DNA of 64,000 nt, from assembly GCA_964412375.1 (NCBI GenBank), contig CAYPOD010000010.1, positions 33,566 to 97,565 on the forward strand. The letters are read 5' to 3'. Each line of letters starts with the position of its first letter. Position 1 is the first letter of the stretch. A program made the translations under genes and the position numbers. Positions 27,866-36,624 of this stretch are shown piece by piece. The notes under the pieces were generated by a model. The model saw only the letters and a program-made list of their open reading frames with translations. It did not search any database and was not told the origin of the DNA. This DNA comes from CADEDV01 sp964412375 (GTDB lineage Bacteria; Bacteroidota; Bacteroidia; Chitinophagales; Chitinophagaceae).

Positions 27866-27891
27866 AAAAAAGGGGCCAGTGCCCCTTTTTT
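27866..27891 (+). terminator. Rho-independent terminator of the 64-aa gene
   Basis: AAAAAAGGGGC, loop CAGT, then GCCCCTTTTTT: an 11-base perfect stem with a T run on one side and an A run on the other, usable in both directions. It lies 12 bases after the stop codon and before the convergent YqaE gene. Confidence 0.9.
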
Positions 27892-27945
27892 ATGATTTTT
27901 TACCCGGTCTCTGACCGCAGTTGAAAAATTAACTTGAATAGTTCA

Positions 27946-28365
27946 TCAATCACCTCCCAAAACAACAATGAGGGAGTAAATAACACCGGGTATCCAGAAC
28001 AATAATGTGAGCAAAAGACTTATCCAGAACCTGTTATTGATTTCTCCCTGGTGTAAATAAACTGCCAATGGAGGTAGCAGGATACAAAGTATCACCAGCA
28101 GCAAGGTGTTGGTACTGGGTTCTTGCCCGGCTTTTCTTTCTTTCTTATACTTTTTTAGTTCCTTTTTGGCTTCTTTGATCCGGGTCTTTCTTTCTTTTTT
28201 TGAAAGCGATTTAAATTCGGCAAGAGCAGCCTTTACAGATTCCGGTGTTGGTTCAGGTGAAGGGCTGCTGGCTTCAACAGGCAATGAAGAAGCGGCAAAT
28301 GAAAAATTAGCCAGGGGCATTGCCATGATGACAAAAGCAGCGAGCAGGATGAATTTTCTTTTCAT
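27946..28365 (-). CDS. YqaE/Pmp3-family membrane protein with a long N-terminal extension
   Basis: A 139-residue protein: a signal-like hydrophobic N-terminus, a Pro/Ser/Glu stretch, a strongly basic helix (K-K-E-R-K-T-R-I-K-E-A-K-K), then the compact two-helix Pmp3/UPF0057 domain (about 88-139) with L-P-P-L-A-V-Y and W-I-P-G-V-I-Y. Pmp3 proteins are small membrane proteins tied to ion and membrane stress. Most are about 50-60 residues, so the extra 85 residues are notable, though such extended forms occur in Bacteroidota. It probably follows the 51-aa gene in one transcript. Confidence 0.88.
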   Translation of the reverse strand: MKRKFILLAAFVIMAMPLANFSFAASSLPVEASSPSPEPTPESVKAALAEFKSLSKKERKTRIKEAKKELKKYKKERKAGQEPSTNTLLLVILCILLPPLAVYLHQGEINNRFWISLLLTLLFWIPGVIYSLIVVLGGD

Positions 28366-28412
28366 AACAGTTCCGTTTTAATTAGTAATATCATAAGGAT
28401 TACTGGTAAAGC

Positions 28413-28568
28413 TTACATGATATCCATTGCCTTTACAAAGGCTGTAGTCTGGAAAGGCAGAATAAGAGTAAGCCACTCCCAATGTGCCCCAATGGCCCAA
28501 ATCAATGCTGCCGTTGAGGCCAGGAAAACCAGCCAATAGAGTCCTTTGTATTTCTTTGATTGTTCCAT
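28413..28568 (-). CDS. Small membrane protein, 51 aa, upstream of the YqaE gene
   Basis: A 51-residue protein: a short charged start (M-E-Q-S-K-K-Y-K) and about two hydrophobic helices with several Trp (L-Y-W-L-V-F-L, L-I-W-A-I-G). A -7 element (TATTTTTG on this strand) lies just upstream. The YqaE/Pmp3 gene begins 48 bases after its stop, suggesting an operon of two small membrane proteins. The longer ORF in another frame (28378-28626) lacks these protein-like features. No family recognised. Confidence 0.65.
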   Translation of the reverse strand: MEQSKKYKGLYWLVFLASTAALIWAIGAHWEWLTLILPFQTTAFVKAMDIM

Positions 28569-28905
28569 CTGGTAAGTTTTTGCAAAAATAAGACTGGGCA
28601 GGGTAATCAAAAAATGTGTTTTTCATCCTGCATTGGAAATTATTCTGCTTTTACCTGATGCAGCAAATCGAACCCCATACATGCAAAAGCAATGTCTGTA
28701 TTTTCACTCCGGGTTTAAGGCAGATGTAAGCCGGGTTATTAAAATTTTATAGGTTGCATAATAGAAAGCACAGGTTTGTAATGCACATTGGAATAAAGTG
28801 ACCTTTAATTTTCTGGTTATTTTGATTTTTTTTTATTTTGGGATTTATGTGTTTACCTTACACAACTAAAAACCAGGCTAAACCAGTTAATACCGATTGA
28901 CTTTC
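28569..28905. other. Gene-free intergenic region between divergent units
   Basis: This 337-base AT-rich stretch separates the leftward small membrane gene from the rightward 4-alpha-glucanotransferase gene. It contains the leftward promoter at 28583-28611. For the rightward gene I see T-rich and A-rich runs near 28820-28860, but no consensus promoter pair. No conserved RNA or repeat was recognised. Confidence 0.5.
28583..28611 (-). promoter_or_regulatory. Probable promoter of the 51-aa membrane gene
   Basis: On the minus strand, TTTG (28611-28608), a 17-base spacer and TATTTTTG (28590-28583). The -7 element is exact; the spacer is shorter than the usual 19-21. The predicted start lies about nine bases before the ATG at 28568. 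Confidence 0.5.
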
Positions 28906-31605
28906 ATGAAGCTTCACTTTTATTTACGTTTCCATACAGAGTTTGGTCAGAGCTTATGGATATGCGGGAATATTCCTGAATTGGGTAATGATGACTTTGC
29001 CCAAGCTAAGCCCATGGAATACCTCAACGAAGAATTATGGGAAAGCCAGGTCACCATCAGGCGGAAAGATCTGCAGCGGAATATCCGCTATAAATACCTG
29101 CTGAAAAATAAGGATGGCGAACTGATCAGCGAATGGGGCAATGACAGGACTGTGGATGTATTCAGGAAAGAGTTAGAAGAAGTACAATTGGTAGATACCT
29201 GGAACCATGCAGGGGAATACGAGAATGTTTTTTTCTCCATGCCTTTTAAGAAGGTCTTATTACACCATCCCTCCTCATCACGGCAGACCGGGAAAAATAA
29301 AGGCTTTACACATGTATTTAAGGTGAAGGCACCGCTGTTGCAAAAAAACGAAGCAGTTTGCCTGTTAGGTAGTGGAAGCCTGTTGAATGAGTGGGAAACA
29401 GAAAAACCCTTGTTGCTCGTAAAGGAAGAAGATTGGTGGGTGGCAAAAGTGAACCTGGGAGAGGAAAGTTTCCCGGTTGCTTACAAATATGGGGTTTTTG
29501 ATACAAAAAATAAGTCGTTCACCAGGTTTGAAGATGGAAACAACCGGCTTTTGATTAGTGATGGTGACAAAAGGAAGATAACTGTGCTCCATGATGGATT
29601 CATTCGCCTGCCCAACAATACCTGGAAAGGGGCTGGTGTGGCAATACCCGTATTCAGCCTGCGCAGTAACAAGAGCTTTGGTGTAGGTGAATTTACCGAT
29701 ATAAAATTGTTAGTGGATTGGGCCGGAAAAACAGGAATAAAACTTATCCAGTTGCTTCCGGTTAATGATACCATCGCCACCAACACCTGGATGGACTCTT
29801 ATCCTTATGCAGCTATTTCCGCATTTGCACTTCATCCGCTTTATATCAATCTTTCCAAGGTAGCGGGAAAAAAATATGCAACAAAGATCAGGTCGCTGAA
29901 GATCAAACAACAACAGCTTAACAGCCTGGCAACAGTGGACTATGAAGAAGTGATACGCTACAAACTCGCTGTATTGAAGGAATTATATGAACTGATGGGT
30001 GAGGAGTGCCTGTCTTCGGATGATTATCGTTCATTTTTTGAAAAAAACCGGCACTGGCTCCTGCCTTATGCCGCATTCTGCTATTTCCGGGATAAATATG
30101 GTACTTCACATTTTGAAATCTGGAAATCCAATGCCGTTTATAAAAAAGCAGAAATTGAAAAAATATTCAATTCCCGTTCCGCTGCATCAACGGAAATGGG
30201 TTTGTATTGTTTTATCCAGTATCACCTGCACCTGCAACTTAAAGAAGCGACTACCTATGCCCATAAAAAAGGCGTAATTGTAAAAGGTGATATACCTATT
30301 GGAATTTATCGTTACGGTTGCGACGCATGGACATCTCCAGAACTCTATAACATGCAATGGCAGGCCGGAGCTCCTCCTGATGATTTTGCTGCAGTCGGAC
30401 AAAACTGGGGGTTCCCTACTTATAACTGGAAAAAAATGCAGGAGAATGGCTTTGCATGGTGGAAGCAACGCTTTGAACAAATGAGTGAGTATTTCGATGC
30501 ATTCCGAATTGATCACATACTGGGTTTCTTCAGAATTTGGAGCATTCCGTCACATGCGGTACAAGGAATCATGGGGAGATTTGTTCCCTGCCTGCCGATA
30601 CACATAAATGAATTCGGGGAAAATGGTATATGGTTTGACCAGGATCGGTTTTGCAAACCATTTATTAATGATGAAATAATAAATGAAATATTTGGTTCTG
30701 AGTTGGCCGAAAAAATCAGGCTCACCTTTTTACAACCCAACGAAAATGGCGGATATGACCTTCTTCCCGGTTTCAAAACGCAAAAAGAAGTGGAAAGTTA
30801 TTTTGCAGATCTGGAGGAAACAGTTGAGAATGAAAGGATGAAGCTTGGTTTGTTTGACCTGGTTTCCAATGTCATCTTTTTTGAAGAAGAGGGTTCACAG
30901 GGGCAGCATTTCCATTTCAGGATTTCGATGGAAAAAACAACATCTTTTCGTCACCTGATCCCTTTTTTACAAGAAAAACTGAAAACACTTTACATCAATT
31001 ATTTCTACCACCGGCAGGATGAGTTTTGGGAAAAAGAAGCCATGCAAAAGCTACCTCAACTCAAAGCAGCAACAAACATGATGGTATGCGGGGAAGACCT
31101 GGGCATGGTACCACATTGTGTCCCGGATGTGATGAAACAACTGGGCATTCTCAGTCTTGAAATTCAGCGGATGCCCAAAGACCCGCAAAAAGAGTTTTTT
31201 CACCTTGTCGATGCTCCCTATTTATCTGTGATCACACCTTCTACACATGATATGAGCACCATCAGGGGCTGGTGGGAAGAGAACCGGGAACGAACACAGC
31301 ATTTTTATAATTCGGTTTTGGCACAATGGGGGTTTGCACCAGTTTTTTGCGAACCCTGGGTGAACCGTGCCATTGTGCTCCAGCACCTTTACTCACCTGC
31401 CATGTGGAGCATTTTCCAGTTACAGGATATTTTAGGAATGAGTGATACGCTGAGGCGTGAAAACCCAAACGAGGAAAGAATAAATATCCCGGCCAATCCC
31501 AAAAATTACTGGCAATACCGGATGCATATCACACTGGAAGAATTGGCAAAACAACAGGAGTTCAATGAAGAATTAAGAGGTTACATTATCAATTCAGGAA
31601 GATAA
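28906..31605 (+). CDS. malQ: 4-alpha-glucanotransferase with two CBM20 domains (DPE2-like, GH77)
   Basis: An 899-residue amylomaltase that moves glucosyl units between alpha-1,4-glucans and releases glucose. Two starch-binding CBM20 domains (about 1-105 and 130-235) precede the GH77 barrel. Nucleophile D536 lies in F-R-I-D-H-I, acid/base E730 in G-E-D-L-G, and D782 in S-T-H-D-M. The two CBM20 domains plus the insertion in the GH77 domain resemble plant DPE2, which uses maltose with a glycan acceptor. Cytosolic: no signal peptide. It lies 19 bases upstream of the epimerase gene and three kilobases from pullulanase, with related substrates. Confidence 0.94.
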   Translation: MKLHFYLRFHTEFGQSLWICGNIPELGNDDFAQAKPMEYLNEELWESQVTIRRKDLQRNIRYKYLLKNKDGELISEWGNDRTVDVFRKELEEVQLVDTWNHAGEYENVFFSMPFKKVLLHHPSSSRQTGKNKGFTHVFKVKAPLLQKNEAVCLLGSGSLLNEWETEKPLLLVKEEDWWVAKVNLGEESFPVAYKYGVFDTKNKSFTRFEDGNNRLLISDGDKRKITVLHDGFIRLPNNTWKGAGVAIPVFSLRSNKSFGVGEFTDIKLLVDWAGKTGIKLIQLLPVNDTIATNTWMDSYPYAAISAFALHPLYINLSKVAGKKYATKIRSLKIKQQQLNSLATVDYEEVIRYKLAVLKELYELMGEECLSSDDYRSFFEKNRHWLLPYAAFCYFRDKYGTSHFEIWKSNAVYKKAEIEKIFNSRSAASTEMGLYCFIQYHLHLQLKEATTYAHKKGVIVKGDIPIGIYRYGCDAWTSPELYNMQWQAGAPPDDFAAVGQNWGFPTYNWKKMQENGFAWWKQRFEQMSEYFDAFRIDHILGFFRIWSIPSHAVQGIMGRFVPCLPIHINEFGENGIWFDQDRFCKPFINDEIINEIFGSELAEKIRLTFLQPNENGGYDLLPGFKTQKEVESYFADLEETVENERMKLGLFDLVSNVIFFEEEGSQGQHFHFRISMEKTTSFRHLIPFLQEKLKTLYINYFYHRQDEFWEKEAMQKLPQLKAATNMMVCGEDLGMVPHCVPDVMKQLGILSLEIQRMPKDPQKEFFHLVDAPYLSVITPSTHDMSTIRGWWEENRERTQHFYNSVLAQWGFAPVFCEPWVNRAIVLQHLYSPAMWSIFQLQDILGMSDTLRRENPNEERINIPANPKNYWQYRMHITLEELAKQQEFNEELRGYIINSGR

Positions 31606-31624
31606 GTTAGTAGCTTGCAGCCCT

Positions 31625-32662
31625 ATGAAAGTTACATACCATTCTTACCAGCTAAAATTCAGACACCCTTTTACAATTTCAAAAGGAACAAAAACACATC
31701 AACCTACTCTGATCGTAGAATTGGAACATTTTGGAATCAAGGGCTATGGTGAAGCCCCGGCTATTACTTACTATAATATCCCGGTAGAAAAAATGATCGC
31801 CGACCTGGAAGCAAAGAAACAATTCGTAGAAAAGTTTGCTTTTACAGAACCGGAACGCTACTGGCATTACCTGCATCATTTGTTTCCGCATAACAATTTT
31901 CTCGTTTGTGCGCTGGATATGGCTGCCTGGGATTTATATGGCAAGCTTAAAGGAAAACCCTTGTATGATTTGTGGAATGGAAAAACTGACAACAATCCTG
32001 TTACTGATTATACTATTGGTATTGATACTATAGAGAAAATGGTAGCAAAAATGAAAGAAAAACCATGGCCGGTTTACAAAATTAAAGTGGGCACATCTGA
32101 TGATATTGCAATTGTAAACGCCTTGCGGGAAAATACAGAAGCCGTGTTGCGGGTGGATGCAAATGCGGGCTGGGATCTTGAAACAGCCCTGCAACTGATA
32201 CCACAGTTAAAGGAACTGGGAGTAGAATTTGTTGAACAACCACTGGCAAAAGATGACTGGGATGGGATGAAAGTGTTGTACAAAGAATCTGCATTGCCAT
32301 TATTTGCAGACGAGGCTTGTGTATATGAAAGTGATGTTGAAAAATGCAAAGACCATTTTCACGGCATAAATATCAAACTCACCAAATGCAGCGGTATCAC
32401 CCCGGCAAGACGAATGATCCAAAAAGCCCGTGAACTGGATATGCAGGTGATGATCGGCTGTATGAATGAATCCACTATCGGTTCTGCTGCCGTTGCTCAC
32501 CTGCTTCCGTTCATTGATCATGTGGATATGGATGGTCCGTTGCTGCTGGAAGAAGACCTCGCCACAGGCATCAGCTATGATTTCGGCCGTGTGGTCTGTT
32601 CCGGGCAACCCGGCCTTGGCGTTGAGTTTAAGGGGCTTTTTCAACAAGCTTCGGCTGTGTGA
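31625..32662 (+). CDS. Dipeptide epimerase (enolase superfamily)
   Basis: A 345-residue member of the muconate-lactonising subgroup of the enolase superfamily. Key features are K-I-K-V-G (catalytic K-x-K), the metal ligands in R-V-D-A-N-A, E-Q-P and A-D-E-A-C, the second catalytic lysine in I-K-L-T-K, and D-M-D-G-P near the C-terminus. This pattern fits L-Ala-D/L-Glu epimerases acting in murein-peptide recycling. The precise dipeptide is uncertain. It follows the glucanotransferase by 19 bases, probably in one transcript, though the two have no obvious metabolic link. Confidence 0.9.
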   Translation: MKVTYHSYQLKFRHPFTISKGTKTHQPTLIVELEHFGIKGYGEAPAITYYNIPVEKMIADLEAKKQFVEKFAFTEPERYWHYLHHLFPHNNFLVCALDMAAWDLYGKLKGKPLYDLWNGKTDNNPVTDYTIGIDTIEKMVAKMKEKPWPVYKIKVGTSDDIAIVNALRENTEAVLRVDANAGWDLETALQLIPQLKELGVEFVEQPLAKDDWDGMKVLYKESALPLFADEACVYESDVEKCKDHFHGINIKLTKCSGITPARRMIQKARELDMQVMIGCMNESTIGSAAVAHLLPFIDHVDMDGPLLLEEDLATGISYDFGRVVCSGQPGLGVEFKGLFQQASAV

Positions 32663-32740
32663 GTAAAAGCACCCCGGTCAGCATACGTTTTTGACAGAAA
32701 TGACGTTAAAAGTCAGACCGAGTCGTCAAAATCTGTTTCT

Positions 32741-33634
32741 ATGAAAGCCCTGAAGCCACTGCTGGCCATTTATTGCCTTATTATCCTGACTAATACACAT
32801 GCCCAGGATTACTCCCGTTCTGCTACACTATCTCTATTTACTGGAATGATCAATTATCATGGCGACTTGAATCCCAATAGTTTTACATTCAGCCAGTCAA
32901 ATTTTGCTGCAGGTGTAGTCTTACGTAAACCGATCAATCGTTGGTTTACAGCAAGAGCAGGATTTACAATTGGGTCCATCCAGGCAGCTGACCGCCATAA
33001 CAGGGACTATCTTCAACCCAGGAATCTGAGTTTCTATTCAGGGATAAAAGAACTGTATGCTGCTCTTGAACTTACTGTTCTGGATATTTCAAGCAGTCGC
33101 TTTTCACCATATATGTATGGTGGTGTTGCCGTATTTCATTTCAATCCCTGGACCTATGATAATAACGGTAATAAAACCTTCCTTAAGCCATTGAGTACAG
33201 AAGGACAGGGTTTGTCCGAATACCCTGAACAAAGACCTTACCATCTAACACAACTGGCTCTTCCGTTTGGTGTTGGCCTCAAATATAAGGTGAATGATGC
33301 GCTGAACATCGGCATTGAATTCAGCCAGCGTAAAACATTTACAGATTATATTGATGATGTGAGTTCGCATTTTGTGGACAGGGATGTCTTGCTGCAGGCT
33401 CGTGGCCCCAAGGCTGTGGAACTAGCTTACCGGGGAGATGAAATACCCGGAGGTGTTCAGACATTTCCGTCGCATGGAGAACAACGAGGAACGCCATCTG
33501 AAATGGACTGGTACTATTTTTTTGGCACTACAATAGAAATTAATTTAAGCCGGGCAGGTAGACTATTTCCCCGTTCCCGAAATGGGCTTCATGGCAGCTA
33601 CAGCCAGCGCTGCCCACGAAATGTCGGTTTTTAA
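32741..33634 (+). CDS. DUF6089-family outer-membrane protein, copy 1
   Basis: A 297-residue protein: signal peptide (ends T-H-A-Q), then a beta-barrel-like sequence. Family marks are N-Y-H-G-D-L-N near the start, L-S-T-E-G-Q-G-L, D-Y-I-D-D-V-S and A-Y-R-G-D-E-I-P-G-G, ending in an Arg/Ser tail with C-P-R-N-V. The function of DUF6089 proteins is unknown; they are envelope proteins of Bacteroidota. It is the first of three paralogues in six kilobases. The upstream 78 bases contain TTTTGAC and GTCAAAA as an imperfect inverted pair. Confidence 0.85.
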   Translation: MKALKPLLAIYCLIILTNTHAQDYSRSATLSLFTGMINYHGDLNPNSFTFSQSNFAAGVVLRKPINRWFTARAGFTIGSIQAADRHNRDYLQPRNLSFYSGIKELYAALELTVLDISSSRFSPYMYGGVAVFHFNPWTYDNNGNKTFLKPLSTEGQGLSEYPEQRPYHLTQLALPFGVGLKYKVNDALNIGIEFSQRKTFTDYIDDVSSHFVDRDVLLQARGPKAVELAYRGDEIPGGVQTFPSHGEQRGTPSEMDWYYFFGTTIEINLSRAGRLFPRSRNGLHGSYSQRCPRNVGF

Positions 33635-33689
33635 AGTTAGCATCTGCAATATTCTATTGACGAACCGGTTAAATTACAAAACACGGTCT

Positions 33690-33697
33690 TAAATTTG
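33690..33697 (+). promoter_or_regulatory. -7 element upstream of the second DUF6089 gene
   Basis: TAAATTTG is an exact TAnnTTTG match 28 bases before ATG 33725. No good -33 was found at the expected spacing. Confidence 0.4.
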
Positions 33698-33724
33698 CTA
33701 TGAAACCGTTTTATCTAAAAGCAT

Positions 33725-34597
33725 ATGCAGCATCGACTGATCTTTTCAGTATGTATCCTTTTGTTTTTTGTAAATAGCCATTCACAAGGGTTGCATATTG
33801 GTGTTTTTGGAGGTCTTTCTGCCTATAATGGTGATCTCAGCGACAAAATTTTTCCCCGTAAAGTCACAAACGGAGTTATTAGCCTCACTGCCGGGTATGA
33901 ACTGACTGAGCAAATAATGCTCAGGGGCGGGTTCTCCTATACCATAGTGGGTGGTGCAGACAGATTTAGTAGCGAGCAGGAAAGACTTGACCGTAACCTT
34001 TCCTTCGAAACTCAACTTACCGAATTTAGTATTGTGGGTGAGTATAGCGCTTATAGTTTGTCTGAAAGAAGGTTAACTCCTTATGGATTTGCAGGCCTGG
34101 CTGTCTTTAGATTTGATCCCTACACATTTGATGCCGGCGGAACAAGAGTTTTTTTGCAAAGATTAAATACAGAAGGGCAAGGCATTTCGGGTTATACCGG
34201 TAAGCCTTACAAACTGACTCAAATGGCTATCCCTTTTGGCGGAGGGCTTCGTTTTGCAGTTACAGATAATATTCGCATCGGTATTGAAATGTCTTTCCGC
34301 AAATTGTTCACTGATTATTTGGATGATGTGAGTACCGTATATGCTGATCCGGCAGACTTATTGACTGCAAAAGGACAATTGTCTGTTGACCTTTCTTATC
34401 GTGGCGATGAGATTCCCGGCGGCAATCCCGTTTACCCGGCTAAAGGGTCGCAGCGTGGCAGTGCTGCCAGCAAAGACAGTTATTATTTTGCAGGTCTGCA
34501 TCTCAGTTACCGGATTGGCGGAGGAGAAGGGGGCGGATACGGCAGGATGGGAGGCAACCGCAGAAATAAAAATGGTTGCCCGGTCAACGTCTACTGA
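33725..34597 (+). CDS. DUF6089-family outer-membrane protein, copy 2
   Basis: A 290-residue protein with a signal peptide (ends V-N-S-H-S-Q) and a barrel-like sequence. It shares with copy 1 the marks N-G-D-L, L-N-T-E-G-Q-G-I, D-Y-L-D-D-V-S and S-Y-R-G-D-E-I-P-G-G, and a Gly/Arg-rich tail ending C-P-V-N-V-Y. It lies 90 bases downstream of copy 1, with its own -7 element, so the two arose by tandem duplication and may be separately controlled. Function unknown. Confidence 0.85.
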   Translation: MQHRLIFSVCILLFFVNSHSQGLHIGVFGGLSAYNGDLSDKIFPRKVTNGVISLTAGYELTEQIMLRGGFSYTIVGGADRFSSEQERLDRNLSFETQLTEFSIVGEYSAYSLSERRLTPYGFAGLAVFRFDPYTFDAGGTRVFLQRLNTEGQGISGYTGKPYKLTQMAIPFGGGLRFAVTDNIRIGIEMSFRKLFTDYLDDVSTVYADPADLLTAKGQLSVDLSYRGDEIPGGNPVYPAKGSQRGSAASKDSYYFAGLHLSYRIGGGEGGGYGRMGGNRRNKNGCPVNVY

Positions 34598-34671
34598 TTG
34601 TCTTTTCCATAGTTTTCAAACAATTAACGCCTGCTTGTGTTGTAACTTCGCAGCACACTTATTAATTCAGC

Positions 34672-36588
34672 ATGGCCTGGAAAAATCAGCAGCATTTTAT
34701 TGAAGCCCTTGAAAAAGCAGGTGAACTGGTTCGCATCAAAACCTATGTTAACCCCAAACTTGAAATAGCAGAGATCACCGACCGGATCAGCAAATCAGGT
34801 AATGGCGGCAAAGCCTTGTTGTTTGAAAATACAGGATATGATTTTCCTGTGCTGATGAACGCTTATGGCAGCGAAAAAAGAATGTGTATGGCGTTGGGTG
34901 TGGATCATCTCGATGATGTAGCAAAAGAAATAGAAGATCTTTTTAAGTTATTATCTTCTCCAAAAGAAGGAATTCTTGATAAGCTTAAGCTACTTCCTAA
35001 ATTAGGCCAGTTTGCCAGTTGGATGCCTAAGGTGAAAAAGGGCAGGGGTGAATGCCAGGAAGTGGTCATGACAACGCCTGATATTACAAAGCTTCCTGTC
35101 ATCACCTGTTGGCCCAAAGACGGCGGCCCGTTTGTTACACTACCTGTTATTCATACCAAAGACCCTAACAGCAATTCCCGCAATGTGGGTATGTACCGGA
35201 TGCAGGTATTTGGGCCTGCACTCACCGGAATGCACTGGCATAAACACAAAGTATCTGCCAAACATTTTTCGGAATATAAAAAATTAAAAAAACGAATGCC
35301 TGTTGCTGTTGCCCTGGGTGGTGATCCTGTTTATGCCTATTCTGCAACAGCTCCGCTTCCGGAAAATGTTGATGAATACATGCTGGCCGGTTTCCTGCGA
35401 AAGAAAAAAGTAGAACTGGTAAAATGTATTTCGCAACCGGATGTGGAAGTACCCGCTGATGCTGATTTTATTATTGAAGGATATGTGGATCCGGCAGATG
35501 AACTCATCTGGGAAGGACCATTCGGCGATCATACAGGGTATTACTCATTACCGGATTATTACCCACGGTTTCATATAACAGCAATCACGCATAAAAAAAA
35601 TGCGGTATATCCGGCAACCATTGTCGGCATTCCGCCGCAGGAAGATGCCTGGCTGGGAAAGGCAACAGAAAGAATTTTCCTGGCGCCAATAAAAATGACC
35701 ATGGTGCCGGAAATCATGGATATGGATATGCCGGTGGAAGGGGTTTTTCATAACCTCGTTATCACCAAAATAAAAAAGGAGTATGCAGGCCAGGGACAAA
35801 AAGTGATGAATGCCATGTGGGGTGCCGGACAGATGATGTTTAATAAAATTTTGGTACTTGCAGATGAAGGGGTACAGATACAGGATTATGAAGCACTGAG
35901 CCGGTATGTATTCAAGAATCTGAATCCTGCCACCGATATTTATTTTTCTACCGGGCCGATGGATGTGCTGGATCATAGTTGCAGTAAACTGGGTTTTGGA
36001 GGTAAAATGTGTATTGACGGAACTTCGAAATTTGAAGAGGAAAGAGATGATAACTTTACAGACCTGAATGTCCAACCTAAACCCGGAGCAATCACAAAAG
36101 CGCTGGAAAAATTCAATGAGATCAGGTCGGTTAATGAGTCTTTGCTGACCAAAAATATTCCTTGTCTTATTGTAGGAGTGGAAAAAAACAGGAAAGGGCA
36201 TATCAGGGAATTGAATGAAAGATTATATGCTTTGCCCGAAATTGAAGGAGTGAAAATGATTTTGTTTGTTGAGCACACCGTGGATGCTAATGACTTGCCG
36301 GTTGCTTTGTGGCGTTTTTGTAATAATCTTGACCCTAAAAGAGATTTTCATCTGGTTAAACGAACATCGGGGAATAACTATTCCGCCTGTATGGGACTCG
36401 ACGGAACCAGGAAGACAAAAGAACTTGATGATTTTTACCGTGATTGGCCAAATATCATTGTTGCCGATGATGAAACCATAAAATCTGTTGATGAAAAATG
36501 GGAATTGCTGGGCATCGGGCCTTTTATTCCATCCCCTTCACTAAAATTCAAAGCACAGCTGTATGGAGAAGAGGCTGTTGTAACCTGA
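34672..36588 (+). CDS. UbiD-family decarboxylase
   Basis: A 638-residue prenylated-FMN-dependent decarboxylase. Visible family features are E-I-T-D-R near the start, the substrate-pocket region G-P-F-G-D-H-T-G-Y-Y and E-D-A-W-L-G-K-A-T-E-R. Members act in quinone biosynthesis or on aromatic acids; long Bacteroidota forms are usually labelled menaquinone-biosynthesis decarboxylases. Which acid is used cannot be read from sequence, and no UbiX-type prenyltransferase gene is seen in the window. The ATP-grasp gene follows 36 bases later on the same strand. Confidence 0.85.
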   Translation: MAWKNQQHFIEALEKAGELVRIKTYVNPKLEIAEITDRISKSGNGGKALLFENTGYDFPVLMNAYGSEKRMCMALGVDHLDDVAKEIEDLFKLLSSPKEGILDKLKLLPKLGQFASWMPKVKKGRGECQEVVMTTPDITKLPVITCWPKDGGPFVTLPVIHTKDPNSNSRNVGMYRMQVFGPALTGMHWHKHKVSAKHFSEYKKLKKRMPVAVALGGDPVYAYSATAPLPENVDEYMLAGFLRKKKVELVKCISQPDVEVPADADFIIEGYVDPADELIWEGPFGDHTGYYSLPDYYPRFHITAITHKKNAVYPATIVGIPPQEDAWLGKATERIFLAPIKMTMVPEIMDMDMPVEGVFHNLVITKIKKEYAGQGQKVMNAMWGAGQMMFNKILVLADEGVQIQDYEALSRYVFKNLNPATDIYFSTGPMDVLDHSCSKLGFGGKMCIDGTSKFEEERDDNFTDLNVQPKPGAITKALEKFNEIRSVNESLLTKNIPCLIVGVEKNRKGHIRELNERLYALPEIEGVKMILFVEHTVDANDLPVALWRFCNNLDPKRDFHLVKRTSGNNYSACMGLDGTRKTKELDDFYRDWPNIIVADDETIKSVDEKWELLGIGPFIPSPSLKFKAQLYGEEAVVT

Positions 36589-36624
36589 TTTTCTTTTCTC
36601 CGCATTAGATTTTACATTTAACAT

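Noticed and set aside
28378..28626. 82-codon minus-strand frame overlapping the 51-aa membrane gene
   Set aside because: It would start upstream of the likely promoter at 28583-28611, and its translation lacks the clear helical pattern of the frame at 28413-28568.
35548..36201. 217-codon minus-strand frame inside the UbiD gene
   Set aside because: Opposite a clear UbiD decarboxylase; rich in His, Phe and Ile with no family features.
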